From Mesobacillus sp. AQ2 (GTDB lineage: Bacteria; Bacillota; Bacilli; Bacillales; Cytobacillaceae), in NCBI RefSeq assembly GCF_030122805.1, contig NZ_CP126080.1:1989001-2053000 (forward strand): 64,000 nt of DNA. Direction: 5' to 3'. The stretch's first letter is position 1, and each line of letters opens with the position of its first letter. Below are positions 1 to 7,239 of this stretch, one piece after another. A model generated the notes under the pieces. That model did not search any database and was not told the DNA's origin. It was given only the letters and a program-made list of their open reading frames with translations. The position numbers and the translations under genes were made by a program.

Positions 1-407
1 TCGAAATTGGCAAAGGCAAGAAGCTGACTGAAGGCGAGGACGTGACGGTTATTTCCTGGGGCGCGATGGTTCCTGTAGCCATGAAGGCTGTAGAAGAGAT
101 GAAGGATAAGGGAGTGCAATGCGAGCTCCTCGACCTCAGGACACTATATCCAATTGATAAAGACCTTGTCATCGAATCGGTCCAGAAAACGGGACGCACC
201 GTCATTGTCCATGAAGCACATGAAACAGGCGGCACGGGAAGTGATTTGATCTCATTGATCAATGATGAAGCATTTCTTTATCAAAAAGCGCCGGCTGAAA
301 GAGTAACAGGCTTTGATACGCCAGTTCCATACTTTGGATTCGAAAACCACTATCTGCCGACCCCGAAAAGAGTCGCAGCAGCAATCGAGAAAGTGATGAA
401 GTTTTAG
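1..407 (+). CDS. Alpha-ketoacid dehydrogenase E1 component, beta subunit (3' end only)
   Basis: The window opens inside this gene; the frame is open from base 3 to the TAG at 405-407. The visible 134 residues are the transketolase C-terminal domain of an E1 beta subunit, with the usual strand-helix pattern (VTVISWGAMV, then CELLDLRTLYPID and VIVHEAHETGGTGSD). E1 beta pairs with E1 alpha to decarboxylate a 2-oxo acid with thiamine diphosphate and passes the acyl group to E2. The E2 gene starts 12 bases after the stop, so the two form an operon. Substrate (branched-chain 2-oxo acid, pyruvate or acetoin) cannot be decided from this fragment; the branched-chain type is the likely one. Confidence 0.9.
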   Translation, partial: EIGKGKKLTEGEDVTVISWGAMVPVAMKAVEEMKDKGVQCELLDLRTLYPIDKDLVIESVQKTGRTVIVHEAHETGGTGSDLISLINDEAFLYQKAPAERVTGFDTPVPYFGFENHYLPTPKRVAAAIEKVMKF

Positions 408-418
408 GAGGCTTGCCG

Positions 419-1846
419 ATGGTTGAAGTGAAACTCCACGACATTGGAGAAGGGATGACCGAAGCGGACATTAATTGTTACCTGGTGAAGCCTGGCGACT
501 TAGTCAAGGCCGATGATCCGTTGGTGGAAGTCCAGACCGACAAGATGACCGCTGAGATTCCGGCACCCTGTTCCGGTGTTGTAAAAGAATTATTATTGAA
601 ACAAGGACAAACGGTAAAAGTAGGGACGTCACTGTTGATTATTGAAGACCAATCCGGATTGGGAGCAAATGTTGGGCTGCAAAAAGTCAGGGAAGCTGGG
701 GATGAGGAAACAAAGCCTGCAGAAGCAGTAGAAGTTCTTGGCAGACCTGCAGAGCCTGCTGTACCCGTTGGTGTCAGTGTTCGTCTTGGAAGGATTCTTG
801 CTTCTCCATATACAAGGAAAATCGCCCGGGAAAATGGTGTGAATATTATGGAGGTCATAGGTACTGGACCGGCTGGGCGGATCACAGACCAGGATGTATT
901 AGCTTTTGCCAGTTTACGAGACAGCAAGCCTGTGAATGGTTCGGAAGCTGGTTCCGAACTGCAGGTTGCGAAGGTTTCACAATCTGGTTCCGAACAGGTG
1001 GCTCCGAGTGTTTCAGAAGCAGGTTCCGAAAGACGGGCTGTGAAGTTTTCGGAAGGTAGTTCTGAAGAAACCGGCAGAGGCCATTCTGAACACCTGGCTG
1101 TGACTGAAAGAGCATATACCGAAGATGTACAGAATGATACTGCGGAAACTTCCGGAGATATCCTGCCCTTCCGGGGACGCAGAAAGCAGATTGCCAAAAA
1201 GATGGTTCAGTCTCTGTATACCATTCCGCATTGCACCCATTTCGAGGAAGTGGATGTCAGTGAACTGATTGCATTAAGGGAAGAGATCAAGGCATCAGGA
1301 AATTCCATCTCAGCGACTGCCTTCTTTATAAAAGCCCTTTCGATCGGGCTGAAAGAATTTCCGGTGTTCAATGCAAAGCTGGATGAAGAAAATGAAAGCA
1401 TCCAGCTGCTTCGTGAACATCATATCGGGATTGCCGTGGACACTCCAGAAGGACTGATTGTCCCGGTCATCAGGAATGTCGAGAAGAAGAACCTGAAACA
1501 AATTCATGAAGAGATGAAGCAGCTGACAAAGCTTGCCCTGAATGACAAGCTCAAGGTCAAAGATATCTCAGACGGTACATTCACGGTGAGCAATGTTGGA
1601 CCTCTCGGCGGCAGCATCGGCGCAACCCCAATCATCCAGCACCCGCAGACAGCGCTTGTTTCTTTCCATAAAACAAAGAAACGTCCCGTCGTGACGGAAC
1701 AAGATGAAATTGCGATCCGATCGATCATGAATCTGTCGATGGCTTTTGACCACCGGGTAGCCGATGGTGCAACAGCAGTAGCATTTACAAACCGCTTCGC
1801 CCAGTTAATCGAGAATCCGAAGATGATGCTTCTTGAATTGAAGTAA
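419..1846 (+). CDS. Dihydrolipoamide acyltransferase (E2) of an alpha-ketoacid dehydrogenase complex
   Basis: E2 core protein of 475 aa that carries the lipoyl arm and transfers the acyl group to CoA. Domains in order: lipoyl domain (about 1-75, lipoylated Lys in QTDKMTAE), peripheral subunit-binding domain (about 125-165, ASPYTRKIARENG and GTGPAGRI), and the catalytic acyltransferase domain (about 245-475) with the active-site AFDHRVADGA. ATG 419 is preferred over TTG 413 because AGGAGG at 406-411 sits 7 bases upstream. The linker between binding and catalytic domains (about 165-240) is rich in Ser, Glu and Gly with repeated GSE/SEAGSE units instead of the common Ala-Pro linker. Probably the branched-chain complex; substrate not proven. 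Confidence 0.93.
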   Translation: MVEVKLHDIGEGMTEADINCYLVKPGDLVKADDPLVEVQTDKMTAEIPAPCSGVVKELLLKQGQTVKVGTSLLIIEDQSGLGANVGLQKVREAGDEETKPAEAVEVLGRPAEPAVPVGVSVRLGRILASPYTRKIARENGVNIMEVIGTGPAGRITDQDVLAFASLRDSKPVNGSEAGSELQVAKVSQSGSEQVAPSVSEAGSERRAVKFSEGSSEETGRGHSEHLAVTERAYTEDVQNDTAETSGDILPFRGRRKQIAKKMVQSLYTIPHCTHFEEVDVSELIALREEIKASGNSISATAFFIKALSIGLKEFPVFNAKLDEENESIQLLREHHIGIAVDTPEGLIVPVIRNVEKKNLKQIHEEMKQLTKLALNDKLKVKDISDGTFTVSNVGPLGGSIGATPIIQHPQTALVSFHKTKKRPVVTEQDEIAIRSIMNLSMAFDHRVADGATAVAFTNRFAQLIENPKMMLLELK

Positions 1847-1898
1847 TCCAATCAGAATTCTTCACCACATAAAAGCATTATAGCTTTACATCGTGCTC

Positions 1899-1926
1899 TT
1901 GAGAGAGCAGATAGAATTACTATAAA
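1899..1926 (+). promoter_or_regulatory. Putative SigA promoter for the homogentisate cluster
   Basis: TTGAGA at 1899-1904 and TATAAA at 1921-1926 are separated by 16 bases, about 40 bases upstream of the hpd start. A small hairpin (TGCTCT/AGAGCA) overlaps the -35 region. It suggests hpd and its followers are transcribed apart from the E1/E2 genes. Inferred from sequence match only. Confidence 0.55.
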
Positions 1927-1969
1927 ATTATTTTAAATATTTTAAATATTTTTAACAGGAGGTTTTATG

Positions 1970-3085
1970 ATGCAAGAGAAGGTAATGGTATCTGGCCAGA
2001 CAACAGAAGATTTTTTTCCGGTACAGGATGTAGATTATTTGGAACTCTATGTAGGCAATGCCAAGCAGGCCTCACATTTTTTCCAGACAGCTTTTGGCTT
2101 TAAAGTAGTCGCTTATTCAGGACTTGAAACAGGTAACCGGGAAACGACGTCCTATGTGCTGCAACAGCGCAAAATCCGTCTTGTGGTAACTGGAACTTAT
2201 AATGACTCATCCCGTGTAGCACAGTTTGTGAAAACGCACGGAGATGGCGTGAAGGATATCGCACTGGCAGTGGATGATGTCGAGAAGGCCTACGAGGGAG
2301 CGGTCAGCCGCGGAGCAATCGAAATCCAGCCGCCGCATGAGGTCTCGGATGAAAATGGTGTCTTGAAAAAGGCGGTCATCGGTACATACGGTGATACCAT
2401 CCATACACTGGTTGAGCGGAAGAATTATAAAGGTCTTTTCATGCCAGGATTTGTTGAGCATACAACAACAGTTCCGGTCAATGAAGCAGGTTTCATCGGC
2501 ATCGACCATGTTGTCGGCAATGTTGAGAGAATGGAAGAATGGGTGAATTATTACGCGAACGTCATGGGCTTCAAGGAAATGAAGCACTTCACAGATAAGG
2601 ACATTGTGACTGAGTATTCAGCGCTAATGTCCAAGGTTATGCATAATGGAGGCCGGATTAAATTCCCGATTAATGAGCCGGCTGAAGGAAAGCGCAAATC
2701 ACAGATCCAGGAATACCTTGAATTTTACAATGGTCCTGGCGTCCAGCACCTTGCGATTTTAACAGAAGACATTGTCAGCACGGTATCACAATTGCGTGAA
2801 AACGGCGTTGAGTTCCTAAACACTCCTGATTCTTACTATGAAATGCTGTCAGAGCGTGTTGGTGAAATTGACGAAGAAATCGAGAAGCTGAAAGAGCTTA
2901 GTATTTTAGTAGACCGTGATGATGAGGGCTATCTGCTGCAAATCTTCACAAAGCCAATCGTCGACCGCCCAACTCTTTTCATCGAAATCATCCAGCGTAA
3001 AGGCGCGAGAGGGTTTGGAGAAGGCAACTTCAAGGCACTATTCGAATCGATTGAACGTGAACAGGAACGACGCGGCAACCTATAA
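1970..3085 (+). CDS. hpd: 4-hydroxyphenylpyruvate dioxygenase
   Basis: Converts 4-hydroxyphenylpyruvate to homogentisate with O2 and Fe(II), the second step of tyrosine catabolism. The 371 aa protein has two vicinal-oxygen-chelate halves. The iron ligands are visible in the C-terminal half: His in GIDHVVGNV, His in GVQHLAIL and Glu in TLFIEIIQRKG. The tail GARGFGEGNFKALFESIE is the family's typical C-terminal helix. AGGAGG at 1957-1962 sits 7 bases before ATG 1970; the adjacent ATG 1967 is possible but only 4 bases away. It heads the cluster with an aminotransferase, FAA hydrolase and homogentisate dioxygenase, which supports the specific assignment. Confidence 0.96.
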   Translation: MQEKVMVSGQTTEDFFPVQDVDYLELYVGNAKQASHFFQTAFGFKVVAYSGLETGNRETTSYVLQQRKIRLVVTGTYNDSSRVAQFVKTHGDGVKDIALAVDDVEKAYEGAVSRGAIEIQPPHEVSDENGVLKKAVIGTYGDTIHTLVERKNYKGLFMPGFVEHTTTVPVNEAGFIGIDHVVGNVERMEEWVNYYANVMGFKEMKHFTDKDIVTEYSALMSKVMHNGGRIKFPINEPAEGKRKSQIQEYLEFYNGPGVQHLAILTEDIVSTVSQLRENGVEFLNTPDSYYEMLSERVGEIDEEIEKLKELSILVDRDDEGYLLQIFTKPIVDRPTLFIEIIQRKGARGFGEGNFKALFESIEREQERRGNL

Positions 3086-3095
3086 AGACCGGGAT

Positions 3096-3126
3096 AAAAG
3101 GGGGCGGATTGCTCCCTTTTGTCATA
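3096..3126 (+). terminator. Intra-operon hairpin, possible attenuator
   Basis: AAAAGGGGGC (3096-3105) pairs with GCTCCCTTTT (3111-3120) around a 5-base loop, with one G-T pair, and is followed by a short interrupted T run. It lies between hpd and the aminotransferase gene, so it could cause partial termination and leave hpd more highly expressed than the downstream genes. Confidence 0.5.
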
Positions 3127-3155
3127 AACGGCGAATTGAAAAATGGGGGATGAAC

Positions 3156-4247
3156 ATGAAGGTAAATGCTAGAGCAGAACTTGAAGGGATCACACCATAT
3201 GCCCTCGGCCAGACAATTGAGGAAATCAAAGAACAATACAAGCTTACAACAGTAAGGAAACTATCTGATAACGAAAATGTTTATGGGACTTCACCAAAGG
3301 TGCGAGAAGCGATCCTGCAGGCATCTGGGAATCTGGCATTTTATCCAGACGGAATGACTTCAGGCATCACCGAAAAGCTGTCAGCACATTATGGATTGGA
3401 ACCGGAGCACTTTCTGGTTTCTAATGGATCAGAGGAAATCATCCGGCTGCTGACACGAGCCTATATCGATAAAAATGATGAAGCGGTTATGGCAGAAGTA
3501 ACGTTTCCACGCTATAAAACGAATGTCCTTATAGAAGGCGGAAAAGCGGTCACTGTTCCGATGATTGAAGGACGGCATGACCTGAATGCAATGCTTGAAG
3601 CCATCACTGAAAAAACGAAGCTGGTATTTGTCTGCAATCCAAACAATCCGACAGGTACGATTGTTGCGAAACAGGAGCTGCTTTCTTTTATCGGCAATGT
3701 GCCATCAAAAGTACTGGTCGTAATGGATGAAGCATACTTTGAATACACCGATTCCGAGGACTTTCTGGATTCGATGCCTCTGCTTGATCAATATGAAAAT
3801 CTCGCCATCTTAAGGACCTTTTCGAAAATCTATGGTCTTGCTAGCCTGAGGATAGGCTATGGAATCATGCATCCGGAAATCGCAAAAGAGCTTCATAAAG
3901 TCAGGGATGTATTCAATGTGAACCAGCTGGCGCAGGCTGCGGCCATGGCAGCAATTGGGGATCAGGACTTCGTAAAGGATTGCGCAGCAAAAAATAGTGC
4001 AGAACGGGAATTCCTCCGTAAAAAGTTCAGGGAGTTGGAGATTCAGAGTTTCCCTTCACAATCCAATTTCCTTTTTGCTTACACGAACACTCCCGTCATC
4101 CAGACACTGACAGAGAACGGTGTCCTTGTCCGCCAGATGAAGCTTCCTGGCTATAAGGAAGCGTTCAGGATCACACTTGGCACCCGTGAGGATCATGAAT
4201 TCATCCTGCACGTCGTCAGCCAGCATTTTCACGAAAGGGCGGTGTAG
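3156..4247 (+). CDS. HisC-like class I/II aminotransferase, probably aromatic
   Basis: PLP-dependent aminotransferase of 363 aa, of the histidinol-phosphate aminotransferase family. The internal aldimine Lys is in RTFSKIYGLASLRIGYG, the PLP-contacting motifs VFVCNPNNPTGT and VVMDEAYFEY precede it, and the substrate-phosphate-side Arg lies in FRITLGTREDHEF. Its place between hpd and the FAA hydrolase suggests it removes the amino group of tyrosine or phenylalanine to give the hydroxyphenylpyruvate used by Hpd, rather than making histidine; that is inference from context. ATG 3156 is chosen because GGGGGA at 3145-3150 sits 5 bases upstream; ATG 3150 overlaps that site. It is separated from the next gene by 3 bases. 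Confidence 0.88.
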   Translation: MKVNARAELEGITPYALGQTIEEIKEQYKLTTVRKLSDNENVYGTSPKVREAILQASGNLAFYPDGMTSGITEKLSAHYGLEPEHFLVSNGSEEIIRLLTRAYIDKNDEAVMAEVTFPRYKTNVLIEGGKAVTVPMIEGRHDLNAMLEAITEKTKLVFVCNPNNPTGTIVAKQELLSFIGNVPSKVLVVMDEAYFEYTDSEDFLDSMPLLDQYENLAILRTFSKIYGLASLRIGYGIMHPEIAKELHKVRDVFNVNQLAQAAAMAAIGDQDFVKDCAAKNSAEREFLRKKFRELEIQSFPSQSNFLFAYTNTPVIQTLTENGVLVRQMKLPGYKEAFRITLGTREDHEFILHVVSQHFHERAV

Positions 4248-4250
4248 GAG

Positions 4251-4862
4251 TTGGAAATCAAAACAGACAGTCTCGAATGGAAAGACGCATATAAACTTTT
4301 GCAGGGTTCGGTGCTGCCTCGCCCAATCGCATTCGTCTCAAGCCAGGATGAAAACGGAACTACCAATCTGGCGCCTTTCAGTTTTTTCACCGTCATCAGC
4401 GCCAATCCGATGATGGTCTGCTTTTCTCCGATGAGGCGAGGGACGGATGGAGCGAAGAAGGATACATTGAACAATATTGAAGCAACGAAACAGTTTGTCA
4501 TCAATATTGTCAGTAAGGATTTCATCCAACAAATGAATGATTGCGCAACTGAATTCCCATCTGATGTTGATGAGTTTGAGGCCTCTGGTCTGACAAAGAC
4601 AGAAAGTGCCGTTGTTAAACCCCCGAGGGTCCGGGAGTCCAGGGTACACCTTGAGTGTGAACTTGATCAGGTCCTCCATTTCGGGCAGGACGAAGCTGGT
4701 GCCGGCAGCCTTGTAATTGGAAAAGTCGTTCATGTACATGTCGACGATGATTTATATGAAAATGGCAGGATCAATTCAGAAAAGCTGAACCCGGTCGGCA
4801 GGCTGGCTGGCGCAACGTACACGCTGCCGCTTGCCAGGACCTTTGAGCTGCAAAGGAAATAG
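4251..4862 (+). CDS. Flavin reductase-like domain protein (FMN-binding split barrel)
   Basis: 203 aa protein of the flavin reductase-like family, which binds FMN and in some members reduces it with NAD(P)H. The family core is visible near the N-terminus: KLLQGSVLPRPIAFVSS, then NLAPFSFFTVIS and MMVCFSP, with the GLTK and RVHLECEL segments later. Start is TTG 4251, three bases after the stop of the aminotransferase; AAAGGGCGG about 8 bases upstream is the likely ribosome site. Homologues are often found beside homogentisate-pathway genes, but its job there is not established; it could supply reduced flavin or act on an aromatic ester. Confidence 0.85.
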   Translation: MEIKTDSLEWKDAYKLLQGSVLPRPIAFVSSQDENGTTNLAPFSFFTVISANPMMVCFSPMRRGTDGAKKDTLNNIEATKQFVINIVSKDFIQQMNDCATEFPSDVDEFEASGLTKTESAVVKPPRVRESRVHLECELDQVLHFGQDEAGAGSLVIGKVVHVHVDDDLYENGRINSEKLNPVGRLAGATYTLPLARTFELQRK

Positions 4863-4870
4863 GTGATGAC

Positions 4871-5794
4871 ATGAAATTCATAACGTTTTTGAAAAAAGAT
4901 GGTTCCATCCGTGCCGGCTGGATTAATTCACGCAATGAAGCCGTGGATATGCATGAAGCAACCAATGGGCATTTGCCGGAAAATATGCTGTCATTCCTTG
5001 ATAATCATGAAGAACATTTGGAATATATCAAACAGGATCAAGCACTATTGGACAGCGAAACGGGAACATATCTGCTGAAAGAAGTCAGGTTGAAAGCGCC
5101 GCTGCATAACCCGAAGAGCGTCCGTGATTTCTACGCCTTTGAACAGCATGTAAAAACTGCCCGGGAGAACCGAGGACTTGAGATGATTCCGGAATGGTAT
5201 GAGATCCCCGTTTTTTATTTTACCAACCATCTCGCAATCAAGGATCCTGAAGAAGAAATCAGGCGGCCGCGCACATGCGAGTGGCTGGATTACGAGCTTG
5301 AAATCGCCTGTGTCATCGGAAAAGAAGGCCGCAACATAAAAGCCGAAGATGCCGAACAGCATATTTTTGGTTTTATGGTCATGAATGACTGGAGTGCGCG
5401 AGACCTTCAGAGGAAGGAAATGAAGGTCGGACTTGGTCCGGCAAAAGGAAAGGATTTTGCCACATCCTTCGGTCCATATCTAGTTACAAAGGATGAGCTG
5501 GAATCACGTAAAGCCGGCAAAGGATATGACCTGCAAATGAAAGCAAGAGTGAATGGCAGAGAGCTCTCTTCTGGCAATATGAAGGATCTTTATTATTCCT
5601 TTGGAGAGATGATTGAACGTGCTTCGGCGGGGACGACGCTGTACCCGGGTGAAGTGATTGGCTCAGGCACTGTCGGAACAGGCTGCATACTCGAGCTTGG
5701 CAGTGACGTGCACCGCTGGCTGGAGCCTGGCGATGAAGTCGAACTTGAGATTGAGGGACTGGGTGCCCTTAAAAATAAAATTATTGAAGACTAG
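4871..5794 (+). CDS. Fumarylacetoacetate (FAA) hydrolase family protein
   Basis: Expected to split fumarylacetoacetate to fumarate and acetoacetate, the last step of the homogentisate route, or a related beta-diketone. The 307 aa protein has an N-terminal cap region and the FAA hydrolase fold from about residue 75. Metal-binding acidic residues occur in CEWLDYELEIACVIGKE and in MNDWSARDLQ, followed by GPAKGKDFATSFGP. It starts 8 bases after the flavin reductase gene and precedes hmgA, so all are probably co-transcribed. No maleylacetoacetate isomerase gene is seen next to it; that step may be encoded elsewhere or be glutathione-independent. Confidence 0.92.
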   Translation: MKFITFLKKDGSIRAGWINSRNEAVDMHEATNGHLPENMLSFLDNHEEHLEYIKQDQALLDSETGTYLLKEVRLKAPLHNPKSVRDFYAFEQHVKTARENRGLEMIPEWYEIPVFYFTNHLAIKDPEEEIRRPRTCEWLDYELEIACVIGKEGRNIKAEDAEQHIFGFMVMNDWSARDLQRKEMKVGLGPAKGKDFATSFGPYLVTKDELESRKAGKGYDLQMKARVNGRELSSGNMKDLYYSFGEMIERASAGTTLYPGEVIGSGTVGTGCILELGSDVHRWLEPGDEVELEIEGLGALKNKIIED

Positions 5795-5809
5795 AAAGAA
5801 GGTGGATTC

Positions 5810-6967
5810 ATGTACTACCGTCAGATGGGAGAAATCCCGAAGAAACGCCATACCATTTTTAAAAAAGAGGATGGTTCGCTATTCCGTGAGCAGGTAATGG
5901 GAACAAAGGGCTTTTCCGGTACTCAGTCGATCCTTTATCACCACCATATGCCGACTGAAGTAGTAAAAAGCGAATTGATCGGCAGTTATTTGCCTGAATA
6001 TGAGGAGCAGGGATCGCTGAATCACAGGCATTTTCTGACTGATCAGATTACGGCAAAAGGTGACGCCCTCAGCGGAAGAGAATATATACTTGGCAATGAC
6101 GATCTGCTCATTGGTTTTGCCAGTATTGATGAACCAATGAAACAATTTTACCGAAATGGCGATGGAGATGAAATGTTCTTTTTCCACCATGGATCAGGTA
6201 AGATTGAAACGATGTTTGGGACTTTGAATTATCAGCCGGGAGATTATGTAGTGATTCCGATTGGCACGATTTACAGGGTGGTGCCTGACGGTTTAGAAAT
6301 GACGAAAGCGCTTATTGTGGAATCGTTCAGCCAGATTACGACACCGCGCCGATATCGCAACGAATATGGCCAGCTGCTTGAACACAGCCCATTCTGCGAG
6401 CGTGATATCCGCGGACCAGAGACATTGGAAACGGTCTCTGAAAAAGGGGAACACGAGGTTATTACAAAGACGCGCGGGCATCTTCACCGCCATGTGCTGA
6501 ACCATCATCCGCTTGATGTCGTCGGCTGGGATGGATATCTGTATCCGTGGGCCTTCAATATCGAGGACTTCGAGCCGATCACTGGCCGTATCCACCAGCC
6601 GCCTCCGGTCCATCAGACATTCGAAGGACATAACTATGTAGTTTGTTCGTTTGTGCCGAGGCTTTACGATTACCATCCTGAAGCGATTCCGGCACCTTAC
6701 TACCATAGCAACGTCAACAGTGATGAACTGTTGTACTATGTAGAAGGAAACTTCATGAGCCGGAAAGGCATCAAGGAAGGTTCGATCACTTTGCACCCAA
6801 GCGGAATCCCGCATGGTCCGCATCCGGGTAAGACTGAAGCAAGCATCGGCAAGAAAGAGACACTTGAGCTTGCCGTCATGATTGATACCTTCCGCCCGCT
6901 GAAGACCGTTAAAAAAGCTAAAGATATTGAAGATGATCAGTATATGTATACATGGATTGAGAAATAG
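5810..6967 (+). CDS. hmgA: Homogentisate 1,2-dioxygenase
   Basis: Opens the ring of homogentisate to maleylacetoacetate using Fe(II) and O2. The 385 aa protein begins YYRQMGEIPKKRHT, as bacterial members do. The iron-site segment is near the C-terminus: PYYHSNVNSDELLYYVEGNF followed by LHPSGIPHGPHPG, which supplies the His, Glu and His ligands. ATG 5810 has AAGGTGG just upstream and lies 15 bases after the FAA hydrolase stop. It ends the cluster and is followed by a hairpin. Together with hpd and the hydrolase it gives a near-complete tyrosine degradation route. Confidence 0.95.
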   Translation: MYYRQMGEIPKKRHTIFKKEDGSLFREQVMGTKGFSGTQSILYHHHMPTEVVKSELIGSYLPEYEEQGSLNHRHFLTDQITAKGDALSGREYILGNDDLLIGFASIDEPMKQFYRNGDGDEMFFFHHGSGKIETMFGTLNYQPGDYVVIPIGTIYRVVPDGLEMTKALIVESFSQITTPRRYRNEYGQLLEHSPFCERDIRGPETLETVSEKGEHEVITKTRGHLHRHVLNHHPLDVVGWDGYLYPWAFNIEDFEPITGRIHQPPPVHQTFEGHNYVVCSFVPRLYDYHPEAIPAPYYHSNVNSDELLYYVEGNFMSRKGIKEGSITLHPSGIPHGPHPGKTEASIGKKETLELAVMIDTFRPLKTVKKAKDIEDDQYMYTWIEK

Positions 6968-6968
6968 G

Positions 6969-7009
6969 AAAAAAGGCTAATTCGCTGGCAGGTGGATTGG
7001 CCTTTTTAT
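6969..7009 (+). terminator. Terminator-like hairpin after hmgA
   Basis: AAAAAGGC (6970-6977) pairs with GCCTTTTT (7000-7007) around a 22-base loop, directly after the hmgA stop. The stem is short and the loop long, so the match is moderate. Confidence 0.5.
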
Positions 7010-7021
7010 ATGATTATAAAT

Positions 7022-7048
7022 TTGGAAAAAATGCGCGCTTTTTTCCAA
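7022..7048. repeat. Perfect 10-bp inverted repeat with GC-rich centre
   Basis: TTGGAAAAAA (7022-7031) and TTTTTTCCAA (7039-7048) are exact inverted copies around TGCGCGC. It is followed by three related decamers, CGCCAATAAA or CGCCAAAAAA, at about 7051, 7071 and 7092. It could be an operator for the RNase J gene, a bidirectional terminator, or a single relic of the kind of hairpin repeat seen elsewhere in this window. Confidence 0.6.
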
Positions 7049-7239
7049 GTCGCCAATAAATTTAATTTATCGCCAAAAAAAATTGTGAACTCCGCCAATA
7101 AAATGAGTTTTTCGCTTATAAGCATATTCACCCCATGGAAAAGGGTATAGAAAAGATAGGCTTTTCCTCTTCAAGACGAAATAATCGGAAAAACAATGGG
7201 CAATACTATCAAAATCGATTACGTTTAGGAGGATATAAT

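Noticed and set aside
478..1197. A 239-codon open frame on the minus strand
   Set aside because: It lies antisense to the E2 gene, has Ser/Pro/Thr-rich low-complexity translation and no ribosome site; it is a shadow of the E2 coding sequence.
2916..3155. N-terminal extension of the aminotransferase back to 2916
   Set aside because: It overlaps hpd and reads as charged low-complexity sequence; ATG 3156 has a ribosome site.
6293..6823. A 176-codon minus-strand open frame
   Set aside because: Antisense to hmgA, no motif and no start signals.
7135..7239. Upstream ATG 7135 as the start of the RNase J protein
   Set aside because: The extra 35 residues are polar and unlike the family, and AGGAGG fits GTG 7240 exactly.
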